Shown here piece by piece: positions 8,410 through 17,056 of a stretch of DNA of 64,000 nt. Every line of letters starts with the position of its first letter. The stretch's first letter is position 1. The translations under genes were made by a program, and so were the position numbers. Under the pieces are notes generated by a model that was not told the origin of the DNA, ran no database searches, and worked only from the letters and a program-made list of their open reading frames with translations. The DNA is taken from positions 310,001 to 374,000 of the forward strand of contig NZ_FNFV01000002.1 of NCBI RefSeq assembly GCF_900102905.1, read 5' to 3'. Source of the stretch: Meinhardsimonia xiamenensis (GTDB lineage Bacteria > Pseudomonadota > Alphaproteobacteria > Rhodobacterales > Rhodobacteraceae).

Positions 8410-9386
8410 GGCGGGCCGTGCTCTGGGCTCTGGCGGCGCTGGCGCTTGTCGTCGCCCTGCTTCTCGCCTTCGGCCCGCGCGAGCCGGTCGAGACCGGCCT
8501 TCACCCCGACTATGCCGCCATTGCCGCCGACCCCGAGGGATGGCTTGCCGCGCGCGAGGCGGCCCATGACGACATCCGGCCCGGCGACGGCTCGGCCATT
8601 CTCTGGGCCGGAGAACGGCGCGCGCGCGCGCCGGTCGCGGTGCTCTATCTGCACGGCTTCTCGGCAAGCCCGGCGGAGCTCAGGCCGGTGCCCGAGCTGG
8701 TGGCCGAGGCGCTCGGCGCCAATCTCGTGCACTACCGCCTTTCGGGCCACGGGCGCGGTGGCGCGGCGCTGGCCGAGCCGCGCGCGGGCGACTGGATTGC
8801 CGACATGCGGGCCGCGCTTGCCGTGGCGCGCGCGGTGGGGGAGAGGGTGCTTGTCATCGGCACCTCCACCGGCGGGACGCTCGCCGCGCTCGCCGCCCTT
8901 GAGCCCGGGCTCTCGGATGCCATCGCCGGCATCGTCTTCGTTTCGCCGAATTTCGGGGTGCAGGACAAGGCCGCGCGGCTCGCGCTGCTGCCCTTCGCCC
9001 GCCTCTGGGCGCCGCTTCTCACCGGGCGCGAGCGGAGCTGGGAGCCGGCAAACGCCGAACAGGCGGCGCACTGGACAACGCGCTACCCCACCGTCGCGGC
9101 CATCCCGCTCATGGCGCTTGTCGATCATGCCCTCCGGCAGGACTATTCCCGCGCCCGCGTGCCCGCGCTCTTCGTCTATTCCGAGCGCGATCAGGTGATC
9201 CGGCCGGACAGGGTGAAGGAGGTCGCCGGCCGCTGGGGCGGGCCTGTCCGCCTTGTCGAGCTGAGCCCGCCCGGCGGGGCAGGCGGTTCCTATCACGTCA
9301 TTGCCGGGGACATCCTCGCGCCCGAGACGACGCCGCTCTTGGTCCGGACCATCCTTGAGTGGTGGCGTTCGGTTGTAGCGCCGTAG
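8406..9386 (+). CDS. Membrane-anchored alpha/beta hydrolase
   Basis: 326 residues. An N-terminal hydrophobic helix (residues about 4-22, ALWALAALALVVALLLAF region) is a signal anchor, so the enzyme probably faces the periplasm. The catalytic core shows LYLHGFSASPAE (oxyanion loop), GTSTGG with nucleophile Ser154, an acid residue in YSERDQV and a His in GSYHVIAGD. It resembles carboxylesterase/lysophospholipase-type hydrolases; substrate unknown. It starts inside the stop of the preceding hydrolase gene and is followed after 44 bases by an SDR gene in the same direction. Confidence 0.82.
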   Translation: MRRAVLWALAALALVVALLLAFGPREPVETGLHPDYAAIAADPEGWLAAREAAHDDIRPGDGSAILWAGERRARAPVAVLYLHGFSASPAELRPVPELVAEALGANLVHYRLSGHGRGGAALAEPRAGDWIADMRAALAVARAVGERVLVIGTSTGGTLAALAALEPGLSDAIAGIVFVSPNFGVQDKAARLALLPFARLWAPLLTGRERSWEPANAEQAAHWTTRYPTVAAIPLMALVDHALRQDYSRARVPALFVYSERDQVIRPDRVKEVAGRWGGPVRLVELSPPGGAGGSYHVIAGDILAPETTPLLVRTILEWWRSVVAP

Positions 9387-9430
9387 GTGACGGTCTCGGC
9401 GCGCGCCGAACCACAGAAAGGAGACGACCG

Positions 9431-10195
9431 ATGAAGCTTCCCCGCACCCCATCCTTCCGCCTCGATGGCCGCCGCGCTCTGGTCACCGGCGGCTCCCGCG
9501 GCATCGGGCTTGGCGCGGCGGTGGCGCTGGCCGAGGCGGGGGCGGAGGTGCTGATCGCCTCCCGCGGGCGCGCCGAGCGCGAGGCGGCGGTGGAGGAAAT
9601 GCGCGCGCGGGGAATGGTCGCCGAGGGTGCCGAGCTTGATGTCACCGATCTCCCCGCGGTGCGGCGCCTCTTCGCCGAGCATGGGCCGTTCCACATTCTC
9701 GTCAATTCCGCCGGCATCGCGCGGCACACGCCCGCGCTCGAGACCGACCCGGAGGATTATGACATGGTCATGGCGGTGAACGCGCGCGCGGCCTACTTCC
9801 TCGCGCAGGAGGCGGCGCGCGGGATGGTGACGGCGCACATCAAGGGCTCGATCATCCAGGTCTCGAGCCAGATGGGCCATGTCGGCGGGGCCGATCGCGC
9901 CGTCTACTGCGCCTCAAAGCATGCGGTGGAGGGGATGACCAAGGCCATGGCCATCGAATGGGGGCCGCTCGGCATTCGCGTCAACACGCTCTGCCCCACC
10001 TTCATTCGCACGTCGTTGACCGAAGCGACGCTCGCCGATTCCGCGAAGCTTCGCTGGATCGAGCAGAAGATCAAACTCGGCCGCGCTGGCGAGGTGGAGG
10101 ACATCATGGGCGCGGTGGTCTGGCTCGCCTCGGATGCCGCGGCACTGGTCACCGGAACGTCCATCCTCGTCGATGGCGGATGGACCGCCGACTGA
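9431..10195 (+). CDS. Short-chain dehydrogenase/reductase (SDR), gluconate 5-dehydrogenase-like
   Basis: 254 residues from the ATG at 9431, which has AAAGGAG upstream. Classical SDR: cofactor motif TGGSRGIG (residues 19-26), NSAGIARHT (about 92-100), Ser145/146 and the catalytic Y159-C-A-S-K163. The Arg in the motif's second strand (ASRGRAER) suggests NADPH preference. The C-terminus TGTSILVDGGWTAD is typical of gluconate 5-dehydrogenase or 3-oxoacyl reductase-like SDRs. Substrate not determinable; it may share a transcript with the two hydrolase genes upstream. Confidence 0.85.
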   Translation: MKLPRTPSFRLDGRRALVTGGSRGIGLGAAVALAEAGAEVLIASRGRAEREAAVEEMRARGMVAEGAELDVTDLPAVRRLFAEHGPFHILVNSAGIARHTPALETDPEDYDMVMAVNARAAYFLAQEAARGMVTAHIKGSIIQVSSQMGHVGGADRAVYCASKHAVEGMTKAMAIEWGPLGIRVNTLCPTFIRTSLTEATLADSAKLRWIEQKIKLGRAGEVEDIMGAVVWLASDAAALVTGTSILVDGGWTAD

Positions 10196-10463
10196 GGAGC
10201 GGACATGCAGATTGCAATGGTGCAGCAAAGCCGGAGTGTCGAAGGTCTGCACGGACCTCTCGCGGTCTTGCCAAGAAATCACGATTGCGATGTTCTCCGG
10301 TCGTTTTCAGGTCAAATCGAGTCCGATGATTGAACAAAATGTGCAGTCCGGGGGTTTCGGAGGGGAGCGGCCGGCAATCCCGGCTCTGCTCCCCGAAGGT
10401 TCGATCATGACAAGAGCCAGCATGTCTCGCCCTGCCGTCCGTTTTCGAGGGAGGCGCTGAGGC
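10196..10463. other. 268-base gene-free stretch upstream of a hydrolase gene
   Basis: No convincing coding frame on either strand. It is AT-richer than its neighbours around 10270-10345 (CAAGAAATCACGATTGCGAT, then TCGAGTCCGATGATTGAACA), fitting a promoter for the gene at 10464. No hairpin followed by a T tract is seen. Confidence 0.4.
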
Positions 10464-11183
10464 ATGGGCGCCGAACCCCTCGTGCTCCTGCCGGACATGA
10501 TGAGCGACGCGCGCCTCTTCGCGCCCCAGATCGAGGCGCTTTCCCGCGAGGTGCCGGTGATGGTGATGCCGATGACGGGCGGCGACTCCATTGCCCGGCT
10601 GGCGCGCAACCTGCTCGAGGCCGCGCCGCCCCGCTTTGCGGTGGCCGGGCTCGGGCTTGGCGGGATGGTGGCGATGGAGGCGCTCGCCCAGTCACGCGAC
10701 CGGGTCACGCGGCTGTGCCTGATGGACACGAGCGCGCAGGCCGAACTTGCCTCGGTCGCCGCGGCGCGCGAGCCGCGCATCATCCGCGCGCGCACCGGGC
10801 GGCTGGCGGAGGTCATCCGCGAGGAGATGGGGTTGCCCGCCGCGGCGCTCGACGCCCAGGGTCGGCAGCTTGCCGAAACGGTGATGAGAATGGCGCTCGA
10901 TCTGGGCCCCGAGGTCTTCGTCGCGCAATCACGCGCCCTGCAGCGACGCCCCGATCAGCAGGCCACGCTGCGCCGCGCGCGCACGCCTGCGTTGGTGATC
11001 TGCGGCGAGGAAGACCGTCTCTATCCGCTGCGTCGGCACGAGTTCATCGCCCAGCTCATGCCGCTTGCACGTCTTGAGGTGATCCCCGGCGCGGGGCACC
11101 TGCCTACGCTGGAGCGCCCGCGTCTCGTGACCGCGCTTCTGCGTCGCTGGCTTCTTGCGCCCGCGGGCCGGGTTCTGGCCTGA
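10464..11183 (+). CDS. Alpha/beta hydrolase-fold protein lacking the nucleophilic serine
   Basis: 239 residues with GAGGGAGG upstream of the ATG. The fold is clear: VLLPDMMSDARLF (oxyanion loop), the elbow AGLGLGGMVA, ICGEEDRLYP (acid) and IPGAGHLPTLERP (His). The residue at the nucleophile position is Gly64 (GLGLGG, codon GGG) instead of Ser, Cys or Asp, so ordinary hydrolase chemistry is not possible. The acid and His are kept. The last 80 bases overlap the 3' end of phaZ on the other strand. The position beside PHB genes hints at a link to acyl-ester metabolism, but this is only context. Confidence 0.8.
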   Translation: MGAEPLVLLPDMMSDARLFAPQIEALSREVPVMVMPMTGGDSIARLARNLLEAAPPRFAVAGLGLGGMVAMEALAQSRDRVTRLCLMDTSAQAELASVAAAREPRIIRARTGRLAEVIREEMGLPAAALDAQGRQLAETVMRMALDLGPEVFVAQSRALQRRPDQQATLRRARTPALVICGEEDRLYPLRRHEFIAQLMPLARLEVIPGAGHLPTLERPRLVTALLRRWLLAPAGRVLA

Positions 11184-12423
11184 CACCGCGAGGGCCGCCG
11201 TTGGCGTCGATGAATCCGAGCACCAGCGGGCGGATGTTGTCGCGCCACGAGCGTCCGGCGAAGATGCCGTAATGTCCCGCGCCGGGCTCGAGGTGGTGGG
11301 CCTTCTTCTCTTCCGGCAGGCCGGTGAGAAGGTCGAGCGCTGCAAGGCACTGGCCGGGGGCGGAAATGTCGTCCTTCTCGCCCTCGACGATCTTCACCGC
11401 CACGTCGGTGATGGCGCCGATGTTCACGGGCTCGCCGCGGATGGTGAAGGCGTTGCGGGCAATCTCGCGGCGCTTGAAGATGCGCTCGACGGTGGAAAGA
11501 TAGAATTCCGCCGTCATGTCCATCACCGCGAGGTACTCGTCATAGAATCGGTTGTGCTTGTCGTGATCGCTCGCCTCGCCCTTGGCCACGCGCAGGATCT
11601 GGTTGAGGAAAGCCTCGCCGTGGCGGTCGGCGTTCATCGACATGAAGGAGGCAAGCTGCAGGAGACCGGGATAGACCATGCGCCCGGCTCCGGCGTATTT
11701 GAACCCGACCTGCTGAATGACCATCTCCTCGAGCTGGCCCATGGTCACGCGCCTGCCGAAGTCGGTGACTTCGGTGGGGGCGGCGTCAGGGTCGATGGGC
11801 CCACCTATCAGCGTGAGGGTGCGCGGCTGCGCGGCCGGCTCGCGCTCCGCCAGCCAAGCGGTGGCGGCAAGCGCCAGCGGCGCGGGCTGGCAGACGGCGA
11901 TCACATGGATGTCAGGGCCGAGGTGGCGCATGAACTCCACGAGGTAAAGGGTGTAGTCCTCGATGTCGAACTTGCCTGCGCTTACGGGAATGTCGCGGGC
12001 ATTGTGCCAGTCGGTGACATAGACCTCGCAGTCGGGCAGCAGGCTCGCCACGGTCGAGCGCAGGAGCGTCGCGTAATGCCCCGACATGGGCGCAACGAGC
12101 ATGACCTTGCGCGCGCGCTCGGGCCGACCGATCGCCTTGAAGTGGACGAGATCCCCGAAGGCTTTCATCACCACCGGCTCGACCGCGACGAGGTGGTCGC
12201 GCCCGTCCTCGGCCAGAACCGAGGTGATGCCCCAATCGGGTTTGGCGACCATGCGCGAGAAACTCCGCTCGGTCACCTCGCCCCATGCGGCAAGAAGGCG
12301 GAAGAAGGGCGTGGGCATGAGCCCCGTCCAGGGATAGGAGCCGATGGCCTGGGCAGTCGCGCCCAGCCACTGGTTGGTGTTGCGCACCGTCTCCATCAGA
12401 TCATAGGTGGCCATGTAGCGCAT
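11104..12423 (-). CDS. phaZ: Intracellular polyhydroxybutyrate depolymerase
   Basis: 439 residues, slightly longer than typical (about 400-420). Motifs of the intracellular, cysteine-type PhaZ family: APMSGHYATLLR (oxyanion region), active-site Cys178 in IAVCQPAPLA, and the catalytic His in LEPGAGHYGIF. It releases hydroxybutyrate from native PHB granules in the cytoplasm. The final roughly 29 residues (from PRGVRPEPG) are polar, low-complexity and encoded where the gene overlaps the neighbouring hydrolase gene by 80 bases. It diverges from phaC. Start ATG at 12423; an ATG four codons in is also possible. Confidence 0.93.
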   Translation of the reverse strand: MRYMATYDLMETVRNTNQWLGATAQAIGSYPWTGLMPTPFFRLLAAWGEVTERSFSRMVAKPDWGITSVLAEDGRDHLVAVEPVVMKAFGDLVHFKAIGRPERARKVMLVAPMSGHYATLLRSTVASLLPDCEVYVTDWHNARDIPVSAGKFDIEDYTLYLVEFMRHLGPDIHVIAVCQPAPLALAATAWLAEREPAAQPRTLTLIGGPIDPDAAPTEVTDFGRRVTMGQLEEMVIQQVGFKYAGAGRMVYPGLLQLASFMSMNADRHGEAFLNQILRVAKGEASDHDKHNRFYDEYLAVMDMTAEFYLSTVERIFKRREIARNAFTIRGEPVNIGAITDVAVKIVEGEKDDISAPGQCLAALDLLTGLPEEKKAHHLEPGAGHYGIFAGRSWRDNIRPLVLGFIDANGGPRGVRPEPGPRAQEASDAEARSRDAGAPA

Positions 12424-12542
12424 GCTGCCCGTCCTTGCCGTTCCGCGCCATGCCGGGTGGCACGGTCAACCAGCCGCGCCCTTTCATTGAAAGGCCGCAG
12501 CCGCTATTCTGCGGATGCGAAATCTAGTTTGGAAACGGAAAC
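12424..12542. promoter_or_regulatory. phaZ/phaC divergent promoter region with two inverted repeats
   Basis: CCTTTCA (12480-12486), one base, TGAAAGG (12488-12494) forms a near-perfect palindrome. CCGCAG (12495-12500) pairs with CTGCGG (12509-12514) around CTATT. The second contains GCAG/CTGC words like those of PhaR sites but in the opposite order to the phaP operators, so PhaR binding here is only possible. Confidence 0.45.
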
Positions 12543-14366
12543 ATGACAACCGAGGAAAGACAATTGCCGGAGTCGCTCGAAAGGCTCAACGCCAATCTGG
12601 CGAAGCTGGACGAATTGTCGAAGCGGCTGGTGGCGGCGTTGTCGCGCAAGAAACCGCCAGAGCCCGCGCTCGAGGCGCCGAGCTCGGAGCTCTTCATGAA
12701 GGCGGCCGCGGCCTATGTGGCGGGCATGATGTCGAACCCGGCCAAGATCCTCGAGCATCAGGTTTCCTACTGGGGCAAGTCGCTCAAGCATTACCTCGAG
12801 GCGCAGCAGCGGCTCTTGCAGGGCAAGCTCGAGATCGAGGACGAGGAAGAGGAAGAGGAGCTGCGCCGCCGCGAGGATCGCCGCTTTCAGGGCGAGCTGT
12901 GGCACAAGCACCCCTATTTCAACTACCTGCGCCAGCAGTATCTCCTCAACACCGTGGCGGTGGAGAACGCCATCGCCGACATGCAGGGTCTGGATCCGAA
13001 GGAGCGCAAGCGGGTGGAGTACTTCACCCGTCAGATCCTCGAGATGTTCAACCCGGCGAACTTCCTCGGCACAAATCCCGAGGCGCTGCAGCGCGCGATC
13101 GAGACGGAGGGCGAGTCGCTGGTGCGCGGGCTCGAGAACCTCGTGCGCGACATCGAGGCCAACGAGGGCGATCTACTGGTCACGCTTGCAGACAAGGATG
13201 CCTTCCGCGTGGGCGAGAACCTCGCGACCACCGATGGCGAGGTGGTCTACCGCAACCGGATGTTCGAGCTCATTCAGTACACCCCGCGCACCGAGACGGT
13301 GCACAAGACCCCGCTCATCATCTTCCCGCCCTGGATCAACAAGTTCTACATCCTTGACCTCAAGCCCGAGAACTCGCTGATCCGCTGGATCGTGGATCAG
13401 GGCTACACGCTGTTTGTCGTGAGCTGGAAGAACCCCGACCCTTCCTACGCCGATGTCGGGCTCGATACCTACATCGAGGAGGGGTACATGACCGCGATTC
13501 GCGAGGTGAAGGCGATCACCGGCGAGGAGCAGGTCAACGCCGTGGGCTACTGCATCGCCGGCACCACCCTGGCGTTGACGCTGGCCCTCATGCACAAGCG
13601 CGGCGACAAGTCGATCCGCTCGGCCACCTTCTTCACCACGCTCACCGATTTCGAGGATCAGGGGGAATTCGCGGTTTTCCTGACCGACGATTTCGTTGAC
13701 GGCATCGAGCGCGAGGTGAAGCGCGAAGGCATTCTGCGCGCCTTCTACATGGCGCGCACCTTCTCCTTCCTGCGCTCCACCGACCTTGTCTATGCGCCTG
13801 CGATCCGCAGCTACATGCTGGGCGAGACGCCGCCGGCCTTCGATCTGCTCTACTGGAACGGTGACGGCACCAACCTGCCCGCGCGCATGACCATCGAGTA
13901 TCTGCGCTGGCTGTGCCAGGAGAACCGCTTCGCCAAGGGCGAGCTCGAGATCCTCGGCGAGAAGCTCTCGATCAGGGATGTGCACGTGCCGCTCTGTGCC
14001 GTGGCCTGCGAGACCGACCACATTGCCGGCTGGAAGGCGAGCTACAACGGCATCCGGCAGATGGGCAGCCGCTCGAAGACCTTCATCCTTTCCGAATCAG
14101 GCCATATCGCCGGGATCGTCAATCCGCCCACGAAGAGGAAGTACGGCCATTACCTCAACCCCGAACTTCACGAGACGCCGGAGGAGTGGCTGGCGCACGC
14201 GCAGTTCCATGAGGGCTCGTGGTGGCCGGATTGGGAAAAGTGGCTTGCGCGCCGCTCTGGACGGATGATTCCCGCGCGCCAGCCGGGCGATGCAGGTCAT
14301 CCCACGCTGGGCAAGGCGCCGGGCTCCTATGTGCTGGCGCGAAGCGCCGAGCAGGGCGAGCACTGA
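12543..14366 (+). CDS. phaC: Class I polyhydroxyalkanoate synthase
   Basis: 607 residues, usual for class I. The N-terminal domain (to about residue 200) precedes an alpha/beta-hydrolase-like catalytic domain. Lipase-box-like GYCIAGTT gives catalytic Cys337; Asp492 (CETDHIAGW) and His521 (ESGHIAG) complete the triad. WINKFYILDLKPENS and VSWKNPD are conserved synthase motifs. It polymerises (R)-3-hydroxyacyl-CoA, mainly 3-hydroxybutyryl-CoA, at the granule surface. A short acidic stretch (EDEEEEEELRR, around residue 100) is notable. First gene of phaC-phaP-phaR. Confidence 0.97.
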   Translation: MTTEERQLPESLERLNANLAKLDELSKRLVAALSRKKPPEPALEAPSSELFMKAAAAYVAGMMSNPAKILEHQVSYWGKSLKHYLEAQQRLLQGKLEIEDEEEEEELRRREDRRFQGELWHKHPYFNYLRQQYLLNTVAVENAIADMQGLDPKERKRVEYFTRQILEMFNPANFLGTNPEALQRAIETEGESLVRGLENLVRDIEANEGDLLVTLADKDAFRVGENLATTDGEVVYRNRMFELIQYTPRTETVHKTPLIIFPPWINKFYILDLKPENSLIRWIVDQGYTLFVVSWKNPDPSYADVGLDTYIEEGYMTAIREVKAITGEEQVNAVGYCIAGTTLALTLALMHKRGDKSIRSATFFTTLTDFEDQGEFAVFLTDDFVDGIEREVKREGILRAFYMARTFSFLRSTDLVYAPAIRSYMLGETPPAFDLLYWNGDGTNLPARMTIEYLRWLCQENRFAKGELEILGEKLSIRDVHVPLCAVACETDHIAGWKASYNGIRQMGSRSKTFILSESGHIAGIVNPPTKRKYGHYLNPELHETPEEWLAHAQFHEGSWWPDWEKWLARRSGRMIPARQPGDAGHPTLGKAPGSYVLARSAEQGEH

Positions 14367-14372
14367 AAATTT

Positions 14373-14389
14373 TTGCTGCGCTGCAGCAA
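14373..14389. promoter_or_regulatory. PhaR-type operator 1 upstream of the phasin gene
   Basis: Inverted repeat TTGCTGC (14373-14379), GCT, GCAGCAA (14383-14389), starting 7 bases after the phaC stop. PhaR of Paracoccus denitrificans is known to bind TGC-rich CTGC-N3-4-GCAG sites in the phaP promoter; this site has exactly that form. Confidence 0.75.
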
Positions 14390-14410
14390 ATTCCTCTTGC
14401 AATGCCGCGA

Positions 14411-14432
14411 TGCAGCATGCATATATGCTGCA
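14411..14432. promoter_or_regulatory. PhaR-type operator 2 upstream of the phasin gene
   Basis: Perfect inverted repeat TGCAGCAT (14411-14418), GCATAT, ATGCTGCA (14425-14432), 21 bases downstream of operator 1 and overlapping the likely phaP promoter (TATAT). The inner part also contains overlapping ATGCAT palindromes. Confidence 0.7.
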
Positions 14433-14475
14433 GAAGCGAGACATGCGGGGTGGCCCGCGGATTGGAGTGACGAAG

Positions 14476-14928
14476 ATGGCTGCGAAGACCCAGGATTACA
14501 CCAAGATCATGAAGGACCTGATGGGCGCGTTCCCGGTGGACATGAGCGCGATGCAGGATGCCTTCAAGACTCAGGCGACGCTCGGCGAGAAGCTTTCCAA
14601 GGTGGCTCTCGAGGCGGCGGACAAGTCCGCCGAGATCTCCACCAAGTGGACGCGCGACACGCTCGCGAAGCTCGCCGAAGTGACCGCCGTCAAGGAAGAT
14701 CCGGCCGACTACACCAAGGCCCTGACCGACTTTGCCGCGGCGCAGGCGGAGATGACCGCCGAGTCGCTCGCCGCCTTCGTCGAGGTGGCCAAGAAGGTGC
14801 AGATGGAGACCGTCGAGCTGATGCTGGCGGCTGGCAAGGATCTGTCGGAGGACGCTTCGGCCGCGGTCCGCAAGGCTACCGAAGAGGTGACCAAGGCCGC
14901 GAAGAAGGCCGCTGCTCCGGTCAAGTGA
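14476..14928 (+). CDS. phaP: Phasin
   Basis: 150 residues from the ATG at 14476, preceded by GGAG; all-helical and Ala/Lys/Glu-rich with a phasin pattern (MGAFPVDMSAMQDAFK; ALTDFAAAQAEMTAESLAAF; lysine- and alanine-rich C-terminus ATEEVTKAAKKAAAPVK). Phasins coat PHB granules and control their number and size. Its upstream region carries two PhaR-type operators and it is followed by its own terminator, so it is expected to be strongly transcribed when PHB titrates PhaR off the DNA. Confidence 0.93.
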   Translation: MAAKTQDYTKIMKDLMGAFPVDMSAMQDAFKTQATLGEKLSKVALEAADKSAEISTKWTRDTLAKLAEVTAVKEDPADYTKALTDFAAAQAEMTAESLAAFVEVAKKVQMETVELMLAAGKDLSEDASAAVRKATEEVTKAAKKAAAPVK

Positions 14929-14997
14929 GCCGCTGAGCAAGACAGGAACGACCGACCGTCGATTTCTCCTCCCTCCTCCCTGAAGGACGGTCGAATT

Positions 14998-15032
14998 GGC
15001 GAGCCCGGAAGCGGGCTCGCCCTTTTCTTTTC
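14998..15032 (+). terminator. Intrinsic terminator after phaP
   Basis: Stem GGCGAGCCC (14998-15006), loop GGAAGC, GGGCTCGCC (15013-15021), then CTTTTCTTTTC. Confidence 0.88.
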
Positions 15033-15131
15033 TGCCGCGCTCCCTTAGGCTTTTTCTGCGCTGCGACAACGGGGCGATTGCGGTTTGCCCCAGGTCGGCC
15101 GCGGGCACAGGATCCATGGGGAGGATCACAG

Positions 15132-15695
15132 GTGGCACAGACGTCCGAGCCGCTTCTCATCAAGCGCTATGCAAGCCGCCGGCTCTACAACACCGAGACC
15201 AGCGACTATGTCACGCTCGACGATATCGCCCGCTTCATCCGCGAAGGGCGCGACGTGAAGATCATCGACCTCAAGACCGGCGATGACCTGACGCGACAAT
15301 ACCTGCTACAGATCATCGCCGAGCACGAGAGCCGCGGCGAGAACGTGCTGCCGATCAATGTGCTTACCGACCTGGTGCGCAGCTACACCACCGAGGTGCA
15401 GTCGATCGTGCCGCAGTTTCTGGCCGCCTCCTTCGAGATGCTGCGCGAGAGCCAGTCGAAGCTCATGGAGAACATGAACTCCATGAACCCTCTGCGGGCC
15501 GTGCCGGGCTTCGAGGCGATGCAGGCGCAGCAGAAGGCGTTTCTCGAGGCCATGACCGGTGGGCTCGCCGCCTGGGGCAAGGCGTCGAAGCAGGGGGAGA
15601 AGCGCGAAGGCGCGTCGGCGAGTGCCGAGGATCTCGACGAGATCAAGAAGCAGCTTGCCGAACTCCAGGAAAAGCTCGCCAAGCTGGGGCAGTAG
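15132..15695 (+). CDS. phaR: PHB synthesis repressor
   Basis: 187 residues from the GTG at 15132, preceded by GGGGAGGATC; the next residues (AQTSEPLLIKRYASRRLYNT) match the start of the PhaR DNA-binding domain. Residues about 8-65 form the PHB/PHA accumulation regulator DNA-binding domain (LYNTETSDYVTLDDIARFI), residues 70-130 the PHB-binding region, and the C-terminus (EDLDEIKKQLAELQEKLAKL) a coiled coil. It binds both DNA and nascent PHB, repressing phaP until polymer is made. The two operators before phaP are its likely targets. Confidence 0.95.
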   Translation: MAQTSEPLLIKRYASRRLYNTETSDYVTLDDIARFIREGRDVKIIDLKTGDDLTRQYLLQIIAEHESRGENVLPINVLTDLVRSYTTEVQSIVPQFLAASFEMLRESQSKLMENMNSMNPLRAVPGFEAMQAQQKAFLEAMTGGLAAWGKASKQGEKREGASASAEDLDEIKKQLAELQEKLAKLGQ

Positions 15696-15736
15696 CGCGC
15701 TTTGCGCCTTGCGGTGCCGCTTGCGCTCGCGCCGGG

Positions 15737-17044
15737 TCAGATCCCGAGCCGGTCGCGCAGCCCGAACCAGCCCATTGCCAGCGCCAGAAGCGGCGAGCGT
15801 AGCGCCCGCCCGCCCGGAAAGGGCGGGGGCAACACCTGCCCCATGAGCCGGAATGCGGCATCCTCGCCCTCGATGGCATCGGCAAGGATGCGTCCGGCAA
15901 GTGTCGCCAGCGCCACCCCGTGCCCCGAGTAGCCCGAGGCTGACCAGACGGCGGGGCGCGGGCAGAAGAAGGCGGGAAGGCGCGTGCGGGTGATGGCGAG
16001 CGTTCCGCCCCAGGCGTAATCGATCCGTGTCCCGGCGAGCTGTGGGTAGATGCGGAGCATCGGCTTGCGCACGATCGCGGCGATGTCGGCGGGGAAGCGG
16101 TAGCCATAGCTCTCGCCGCCGCCGAAGAGAAGCCGGCCATCTTCGCTGAGCCGCCAGTAGCTGACCACGAAGCGCCCGTCGGCCACGGCGATGTCGCGGG
16201 CAAGGATCTCCTGTGCCCGCTCCCCCAAGGGCTCGGTGGCGACGATGAAGTTGTTGATCGGCATCACCCGCCGGGCAACATGCGGCTCAAGCCCGCCGAG
16301 ATAGCCGTTGGCGGCCACCACCACATGCTCGGCAGAGATTTCGCCGCCGTCGCAGGTGACGACCCGGCGGCCGTCGCGCTCGGAGATCCTCAGCGCGCGC
16401 GTGCGCTCGAAGAGGCGCGCACCCGCCGCTTCGGCCCCTTGCGCAAGCCCCAGCGCGAAGCGCAAGGGGTGGATGTGCCCCGCGCCCCAGTCGATGAGCC
16501 CGCCGCGAAAACGGCGCGAACCGATCAGCGCCCGCACCGCCTGTTCGTCGAGGGGTTCGACCTTTTCGTAGCCGTAATCGCGGGCGAGCTTTTCGGCCAG
16601 AGCATGGGCATGGGTCACACCCGAGGCGCGTTCGTCCACATGCGCCACGCCGGGCCGCCAGCGCGCATCAATTCCGAGCTCGTCAACGAGCCCGCGTACC
16701 AACGCCTTGGCGTCCTCGCCCAGCTGCCAGAGCTTGCGCGCATCGTCCGCCCCGAGGCGGCGCTCGAGTTCGATCTGGTCAAGCCGCTGGCCCGAACCCA
16801 CCTGCCCGCCGTTGCGTCCCGAGGCCCCGAAGCCCACCCGCTGCGCCTCGATCAGCACCACATCATGGTCGCGCCGGGCCAGATGCAGTGCCGCCGAAAG
16901 CCCGGTGTAACCCCCGCCGATCACGCAGATTTCCGCATTCAGGCTGTCCTCGAGCCGGGGGCGCGGCGCGGGCAGCACCGCGCTTGCGGCATACCAGCTC
17001 TCGGGGTAGGCGCCCGGGCGGTCGTTGGCGTCGAGAAGGTTCAT
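15737..17044 (-). CDS. FAD-dependent amine oxidase, gamma-glutamylputrescine oxidase-like
   Basis: 435 residues. DAO-family flavoprotein: Rossmann FAD motif GGGYTGLSAALHLA (about residues 43-56), GFGASGRNGGQ next to the flavin, and the C-terminal SGYSGHGVALA motif. Best match by pattern is PuuB/OrdL, which oxidises gamma-glutamylputrescine to the aldehyde. It is the last gene of a seven-gene leftward operon with a PuuA-like ligase and a class I amidotransferase, 12 bases downstream of the latter. No aldehyde dehydrogenase (PuuC) is in the window. The substrate may be another gamma-glutamylated amine. Confidence 0.85.
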   Translation of the reverse strand: MNLLDANDRPGAYPESWYAASAVLPAPRPRLEDSLNAEICVIGGGYTGLSAALHLARRDHDVVLIEAQRVGFGASGRNGGQVGSGQRLDQIELERRLGADDARKLWQLGEDAKALVRGLVDELGIDARWRPGVAHVDERASGVTHAHALAEKLARDYGYEKVEPLDEQAVRALIGSRRFRGGLIDWGAGHIHPLRFALGLAQGAEAAGARLFERTRALRISERDGRRVVTCDGGEISAEHVVVAANGYLGGLEPHVARRVMPINNFIVATEPLGERAQEILARDIAVADGRFVVSYWRLSEDGRLLFGGGESYGYRFPADIAAIVRKPMLRIYPQLAGTRIDYAWGGTLAITRTRLPAFFCPRPAVWSASGYSGHGVALATLAGRILADAIEGEDAAFRLMGQVLPPPFPGGRALRSPLLALAMGWFGLRDRLGI

Positions 17045-17056
17045 GGGCGCCGCTTC

